From Monilinia fructicola (taxonomy: Eukaryota > Ascomycota > Leotiomycetes > Helotiales > Sclerotiniaceae): DNA of 64,000 nucleotides. The number at the start of each line of letters is the position of its first letter. Positions within the stretch are counted from its first letter, which is position 1. The stretch covers positions 186,001 to 250,000 of the forward strand of contig VICG01000002.1 in NCBI GenBank assembly GCA_008692225.1, read 5' to 3'. Shown one piece after another: positions 58,661 to 64,000 of this stretch. The translations under genes were made by a program, and so were the position numbers. The notes under the pieces were generated by a model. The model did not search any database. It saw only the letters and a list, made by a program, of their open reading frames with translations, and was not told where the DNA came from.

Positions 58661-59763
58661 ATGTCATCCCTCCCTAATCCTCCACCCCCCACCCCAAAAG
58701 TCACCAGCTACGAGCACCACACCATGGGTAAATCTCTCAAGCCCTACCTAGACATGAAAGTGCACCACCTTGTACCCAGCAGAACCTGGTCCGAAATCGA
58801 AGTCACAGGCCACCACACCCGCTCCCCTCCATCCATCATCTACAAGCGAGAAAAAAACGACAAACCCTTCAACACCCAACGCCCCACGGCCACCATCCTC
58901 CCCAACAACAAACTCCTCATCAACTGCTTCCCCGGTAAAGACTACACACGACACTACGCCAACATAATCGCCACGCACCTCTCGCTCTCCGGCCAAGACC
59001 CCACCATCGTGACGATCACGCCCCCGCCAGAAAACGCCGGCTACAACCTCTACCGACGCTCCAACCTCCGGGGCCTCGCAAACGACGCCCCAAACCTCAT
59101 AATCCTAGGATCGATCCCCCCCAACATCCTAGCCTCCCCGGCGCCCTGGCACGACGCCGACGCCGCCACCGAACTCTTCGCCTGGCAAACCACCACGCAG
59201 CCGCGCGGCCTCAAAGTCACGGTCCTGAAGTGCCGCGCGAGCTTCTGGGGCGAGCTGGCCGGCGACCTGGTGCGGTGCGTGGGGGACATCTGCGGGGCGC
59301 GCTTGCGATGCGTGATCTATGTGGGGAAGCTGGGCGCCTTGTCCCGAGAGCATGCGCCGAATGCGTCGCTGGTGACGGGCGAGCAGAGTTTCGTGCGCGG
59401 CGCGTGGGTCCGGTGGGAGAATCCTATCCCGGCCTGGTTGCGGGCGGGCGTGCGCAGCGGCGTGCATTATACGTCGGGGTCGGTGTTGGATGAGGATGAC
59501 GCGTGGCTGGAGAGTTTCAGGGGCCGTTTTGATTGGGTGGAGCCCGAGATTGGTCATATGGCTGTGGCGGCGAGGGAGAAGGGGTTGAGGTTTGGGTATT
59601 TGCATCTTGTGTCTAATAATTTGGAGGGGGGTTTGAGTTTGATCTGGGGAATGAGAGGGAGGAGGCTGTGGTTAGTGATCGCGGGTTGATGAATAGGTGG
59701 ATTGAGAGGATTTTGAAGGATTTTATTGGGGACTTGGATGAGAAGTTCGCGGAGGGCGTGTAA
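58661..59763 (+). CDS. Uncharacterised GC-rich gene, C-terminal frameshift
   Basis: ATG at 58661 (ACCCACCATGTCATCC). The frame runs to TGA at 59689 (342 aa). Conserved-looking segments are EHHTMGKSLKPYLDMKVHHL, CVIYVGKLGALSREHAPN and GEQSFVRGAWVRWENP; the YVGKLG stretch recalls nucleoside-phosphorylase-like folds, but I cannot assign it. From a G6 run at 59626-59631, a -1 shift opens a much more protein-like end (FEFDLGNEREEAVVSDRGL, WIERILKDFIGDLDEKF) to TAA at 59763, so the ancestral product was probably about 366 aa. Codon use is strikingly G/C at third positions compared with flanking genes. Either the shift is a base-call error or the C-terminus is newly replaced. Confidence 0.65.
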
Positions 59764-59916
59764 AGGTTGGTAGGGCTTGAGAATTCATTGGATGTTAAAA
59801 CGGTAGTTGCAGTCTTTCTTTTACAGTAGATCACTAGTGCATGGGTTGGAAATTTCATGAGACATAAGCGATAGATCATAAATTCTTAGATTCGTTTCAC
59901 ATTTTCCAAATCCACC

Positions 59917-61177
59917 TCACCAAGGATACCTCCTCCCGTCCCAGGTCCAAAAAGTCGCAGCTCCATCTTCTTCTTGATTTCCCGACGCCCAAGTCGTTGC
60001 TCTCCCACCCTCATCAACCCCCCCCTTCCCTTTCTCCCCTATGACTTTCAAACATCCTTTCACACTCTCGTCTACCTCTATCACCCCCTTAATTTCCCAC
60101 GGTAGGTTTACATCTTTCGCCATTTCCGTATTTACCTCACCGGGATGAAGAGCCAGTATGATCGGAGCCTCGACACCTCTTTTTCGGTGGAGTTCGGCTG
60201 CTAGATGCTATATAATATGGATGAAGGTGTGAGATGATGACGCAAGGTAACAAAATGGGTCATAGGGAAAGATACATACACGTAACCCCATATTTAAAGC
60301 GGCTTTAGACGCAGCATATGCGGCGAACCCATCTTCAAATGAACGGAATTTTGTAGCGGAGCCGGAATCCGAGGAAATGAATGAGATTGTGGAGATGCGG
60401 CAGCGAGGGATGGAGAGAACATGTTTAGCGGCGAGGAGGGGTCCGATGGTATTAGTTTGGAAGTGGTGATTGTATGACTGGGAGGTTCTAGCGGAATGAA
60501 AGAAATGGACGTTAATATCAAAAGTCTATCAAATGACCCGAACATGGAGAAATAGTTAAGAGATATCTTGCAGCAGAAATAAACCACCTGGATCCAATCA
60601 ATCGCACTGATTCATTATGCAAATCAAACTCAAACAGTGAAGAAACTCTCATGCTCAAACCGCAGTTCAGGCAGCTAAAAAAACCCGAGCCTTCTGCTGA
60701 GCCACTTAACTCATAAAAAATAGTCGTGATATCAATGAAAACGTGATGGAACTCGTCGAGCGGAAAACTTCCCACCCACCAAAAATACACAACTCAACGA
60801 TCCAAAACAAGATTCCGAATCCACCCCAGCAAAACTTACCCCCCAAGCACACCCCCTGGCCACTCCAACACCCCCGCATTAACAATCACCGTCTCAATAC
60901 ATTTCTCCCTGCCCCCCCTCTCCAACAAAACCGAAACCGCCAGACACAGACTCTCAATCGTCGATTCATCCCCAACATCACACTTCACGGTCCACAACCT
61001 GGGCGGACTATGAAATCTCTTGTCTAATTCCTGAAGAGTCTGTGGTGTTTCGGTGGAACGATGCGTGGCGATGACGATATTTGTTGGGGAGGCGAGGAGT
61101 AGCTGGCGCGTGAATTCAAGGCCGATGCCTCGACTGGCGCCGATGATTAAGTAGTGTTTTGGGGAAGGAAAGTTCAT
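59917..61177 (-). CDS. Short-chain dehydrogenase/reductase, 278 aa
   Basis: ATG at 61177. Minus-strand exons 60840-61177, 60280-60487 and 59917-60207, 279 in-frame codons. The SDR features are the nucleotide-binding GASRGIG, the CDVGDES acidic loop, VIVNAG, the active-site serines in FISSDSGS and the catalytic YAASK. The product is a cytosolic-type NAD(P)(H) oxidoreductase; the C-terminal LHPGEVNTEMAKDV is typical of the C-factor/sniffer-like subgroup. The substrate is unknown. Intron 1 is unusually long (352 bp) while intron 2 is 72 bp. Intact. Confidence 0.88.
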
Positions 61178-61617
61178 TCTGGATGTAGGGTATACGTAGG
61201 TGTGTTGGGGAGTGCGGGGATGGGTGTCTAAAGGATGAATGTGGGGAATGCGTTTGATTTTACAATGTGATGCCGCTTTAATGTATATGGGAAACCAGTC
61301 TCGCCAGTGACCCCTAGGATCAATGTATAGCAAGAAATCGAAGAACTATTTTGTGATGAAGAATTAATCACGGAATGATCATCCATGGATCTTCGTTCAG
61401 ACAAATCTTTCCTCAAAAGCTAAATGGTCATACGGACAAGAATCTAATCTAAATATATTCTGCCTCGACGGATTTGTCGGTCCGGGTAATTTGTATTGCT
61501 ATAGGATCATTGAATATAAGGTAAGTCATGCAATCCGCCATATTTCGCTTTCATCTATTGCTTTGCATAACTCTATTTGATAGACACCAAGAAGGAAGAT
61601 AGAATAATTTGTCCAAT
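61178..61617. other. Divergent promoter region
   Basis: Between the SDR and the CBM1 gene, which diverge. No gene is seen. Confidence 0.6.
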
Positions 61618-62653
61618 ATGCATTTCAACAGTCAATGGAGAGAAGTTCTGCTCATAGTAGCAGGAATTAAAAGCGTGTATGCGCAGCAAATCGCTTGGGG
61701 ACAGTGTAAGCAAGACGTGTGGAAAGGGAAGAGGAAATCTAAATATGGCTAACAGAACTGGAAAAACAGGCGGAGGAACGGGCTGGACTGGCGCGACTAC
61801 CTGTGTATCGGGCTATGTGTGTACTTATTCTAAGTGAGACTTCTTTCCACTTTTTCTTGTCTGTACCCCTTTTCATAAGCTTCCACATTGAGGAAATCGC
61901 TGCTTAACATGTGCTGAACATCCATGCAGTCCATGTAAGTTAGCACAACCTGATTCTACATTCTGATTCCATTTAATCACTTCACCTCAAGACTATTCCC
62001 AATGTCTACCAGGCACCGCATCATCTTCAACAAGTAAAACGACAGCCAGCACAACAATCTCCGGTACACCTACCACCACAGTTTCCGCAACTACTACAGG
62101 TGCAGCTCCATACCCCGGCACCACGCTGCAAAGTAGTTACTATTGGATTCGCGCCGTTGAATCACCAAATTTCCAGTCAGTACTTTCTACTCACCTTCCT
62201 CTTTATGACCCGGAATTTACACGAAGAAAAACAAAGTCTAATCCATTCCACATCCTTAGTTCCTACCTTCAAGCCTCACCAACCGCAAAGCCCGGCACCG
62301 CACTCCTAGCCGACAGATCCACCGCCGGCCAATACCAAATCGTATCTGGACAACTTGTCGAATTAATCGCACCTAATACCTTCCTCTACGCCAATGTCCA
62401 ACCACCCGTCAATTCATCCGCTGTCAAACTTTCCATGACGTTTAATACCACTCAGAACACATTTGGTACATTTGCATTCAGTGGAGATGCGGTGACTTGG
62501 AGCGTAGCTAGTATCAATCGGCCAAATTTGAGTGCATGGTTGGTATGCGGCTCACAGGAATTGTGGATCAATTTGGGGAATTATGCATATTTGACCCCTA
62601 CGGGATGTGTAGATGAAACGATTCATTATTTCAATGGTGCAACTGTGGATTAA
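61618..62653 (+). CDS. Secreted protein with N-terminal CBM1, 244 aa, five exons
   Basis: ATG at 61618; exons 61618-61705, 61770-61833, 61930-61934, 61992-62175 and 62260-62653, 735 nt in frame. A signal peptide (VLLIVAGIKSVYA) precedes a fungal-type cellulose-binding module: QIAWGQCGGTGWTGATTC, then SGYVCTYS, NPYYSQCLPG. A Ser/Thr linker follows (TTASTTISGTPTTTVSAT), then a C-terminal domain (about 130 residues, GTFAFSGDAVTWSV, LGNYAYLTPTGC) that I do not recognise. Exon 3 is only 5 nt (TCCAT); it is needed to supply Asn-Pro-Tyr of the CBM1 consensus. It probably binds plant cellulose or chitin. Confidence 0.85.
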
Positions 62654-62816
62654 GGAGGTTGCGATAAATTGGCGAGGAATTATGCAGGAGGGGTCCGCGG
62701 TCGGATCGAAGAAAAGTGTCCCTATATTGTTGTACATACCTTGATGGATTATAAGTATAGAATGCCGAAAGCCCTCAAATGAAACCCTCGAACCAAAATT
62801 TTGTATACCCAAAATA
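62654..62816. other. Short convergent spacer
   Basis: 3' flanks of the CBM1 gene and ALG9; nothing further. Confidence 0.6.
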
Positions 62817-64000
62817 TTATACAGAGCTGGCAACTTGCTTCTTTGCCACCCGCTTTAGTAAACAATGACTACCCCATCTCCTGCGGAACTTTTCTGGAAT
62901 AAAGGGTAAATCTGGCAACCATATAGTTCTACCAAGAATGTGGGTCTTGGATGCGTCCAGGAATGGTTCGCATTTCACCGATTCCCACTTCTCGGTATCT
63001 TTGATGTAATGGGGTTCTAGCTCGGAGGCTACAGAACCCGGATAATAGGTGTCGACCAAAAAAGTTGCAAGCCTTAAGGTCAACCTGACGAAACATATTA
63101 GATTAATGCCCCAAACAATGCAGGAACAATTTAACTTACATATTTGCTCATGTCTTCAAGATTTTGGTCATTCATCCCTGACGGTACGAGCCATGCTCCT
63201 GACCAAATTCCGAAACCTTCACTAGCTTCAGAAAACTCCCCGGAAGGAGTCCATCGAATTCGCTTTTAACAAATCTTGCTTTCATGCCATTCGGCAAATG
63301 GTAAGAGCTTGGAAATCTGTACCATTCTTTCGCAAAGCAGACCGCATCTCCAGGTGATCCAATGGTACCATTTTGAAGAGGACTATATATCTTCAAGGGT
63401 GCCGAATATGCTGTATAAATTCCATAGATTCTTGCTACACCGATATCCACGGATCCAATAATGAAGAAGCTTACAAACAACAGCTTCAGTTTGGCTGGAA
63501 TTTTACCGATCAAGGTTTTGGGATCCGAATGACCGAAAGCTGCCAGAATGATGTGAAGTGACATGGCCGCATTAAGTGCAAGAGATGGGTAGGCGGGATA
63601 CATGAAACGCTCTTCTTTGTGTGGTTGAAAGCTGAAAATTGCAAGCCATATGTAAAACGGTGCCACAAAAACAACGGTACGAAGAGCTGTTACGGTACCA
63701 CCTTCTCGTGATCCCAATAGCTTTTGAAGTATGAAAAGAGGGAGGACTGAAATTGCAAGCACAAAACCAAATATTGAAATTGAGAAGCAAGTTGCGAATA
63801 TAAAAATGCCATGGTTCAGTGCCATAAATTTCTGGACCTCTACCTTCACCACTGAAGATATTATAAAGAACAATGTTCAGAGGAACGACCACTAATCGCC
63901 TGTAAAAGAAGCCAGAAACAAGGAATTCAAGAAACTTGTTATAATGTTAGCAATGCTTCAACATACGGTCCAAAGGAGACCCACCAGAACAACTAGGCCT
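62817..64000 (-). CDS. ALG9: ALG9-type alpha-1,2-mannosyltransferase, 3' part, with homopolymer frameshifts
   Basis: Minus strand, entering from the right edge; the N-terminal half is outside. Diagnostic GT22/ALG9 segments are VVVPLNIVLYNIF, RGPEIYGTEPWHFY, PHKEERFMYP and the C-terminal GMNDQNLEDMSKY, FLVDTYYPG and FLDASKTHILGR. Alg9 adds alpha-1,2-mannose to the dolichol-linked oligosaccharide in the ER lumen using dolichol-phosphate-mannose. A last intron (about 63084-63138, GTAAGT...CGTCAG) precedes the final exon. Three single-base shifts interrupt it, all in homopolymers: an extra base in A4 63763-63766, a missing base in C4 63238-63241 and an extra base in A6 63058-63063 (plus strand). 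For such a conserved gene, base-call errors are as likely as loss of function. Confidence 0.85.

Overview
The window is nuclear DNA of a filamentous ascomycete (Pezizomycotina), probably Leotiomycetes/Helotiales. The evidence is short spliceosomal introns (mostly 45-75 bp, GTAAGT-type donors, CTRAY branch sites), a fungal Zn2Cys6 regulator, an RGS-LOV photoreceptor of the type known from Botrytis, an Ayg1-type hydrolase, a CBM1 secreted protein, and a TA-rich block that looks like repeat-induced point mutation (RIP). The species cannot be named from the sequence. All exon coordinates are hand-derived from splice signals and protein-family conservation.

Left third (1-13.5 kb), a repeat-rich accessory region. 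It holds decayed Baeyer-Villiger monooxygenase and cytochrome P450 genes, a TA-rich RIP-like block, a degenerate Tad-type LINE with an (AAAT)n tail, a short DUF3435 fragment, a small cysteine-rich gene, a frameshifted DUF3435 tyrosine-recombinase gene (the family that includes Starship captains) flanked by a 13-bp direct repeat, and a solo LTR with perfect TG...CA ends and a 5-bp target duplication.

Middle (13.5-33.5 kb), mixed. It has tRNA-Ala and tRNA-Tyr genes, a PL7 alginate-lyase-like gene with two frameshifts beside a (GAT)27 repeat, long low-complexity spacers, a nine-exon Zn2Cys6 transcription factor carrying two +1 shifts, an intact secreted glycoprotein, an intact leucine-rich-repeat protein and a small secreted effector-like protein.

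Right half (33.5-64 kb), mostly intact single-copy genes. These are an AT-hook coiled-coil protein, an Ayg1-like hydrolase, a broken FAD monooxygenase, tRNA-Ser, the RGS-LOV photoreceptor, a DUF1996/WSC protein, an F-box membrane protein, EXO5, an uncharacterised GC-rich gene, a short-chain dehydrogenase, a CBM1 protein with a 5-nt microexon, and the 3' part of ALG9, which runs off the window.

There is no single metabolic cluster. A recurring feature is the split between fully open genes (about 12 kb of coding sequence without a frameshift) and genes with one to many single-base shifts, often in homopolymers. Some of these are clearly decayed (P450, BVMO, DUF3435, FAD monooxygenase). Others, above all ALG9, may be base-calling errors.
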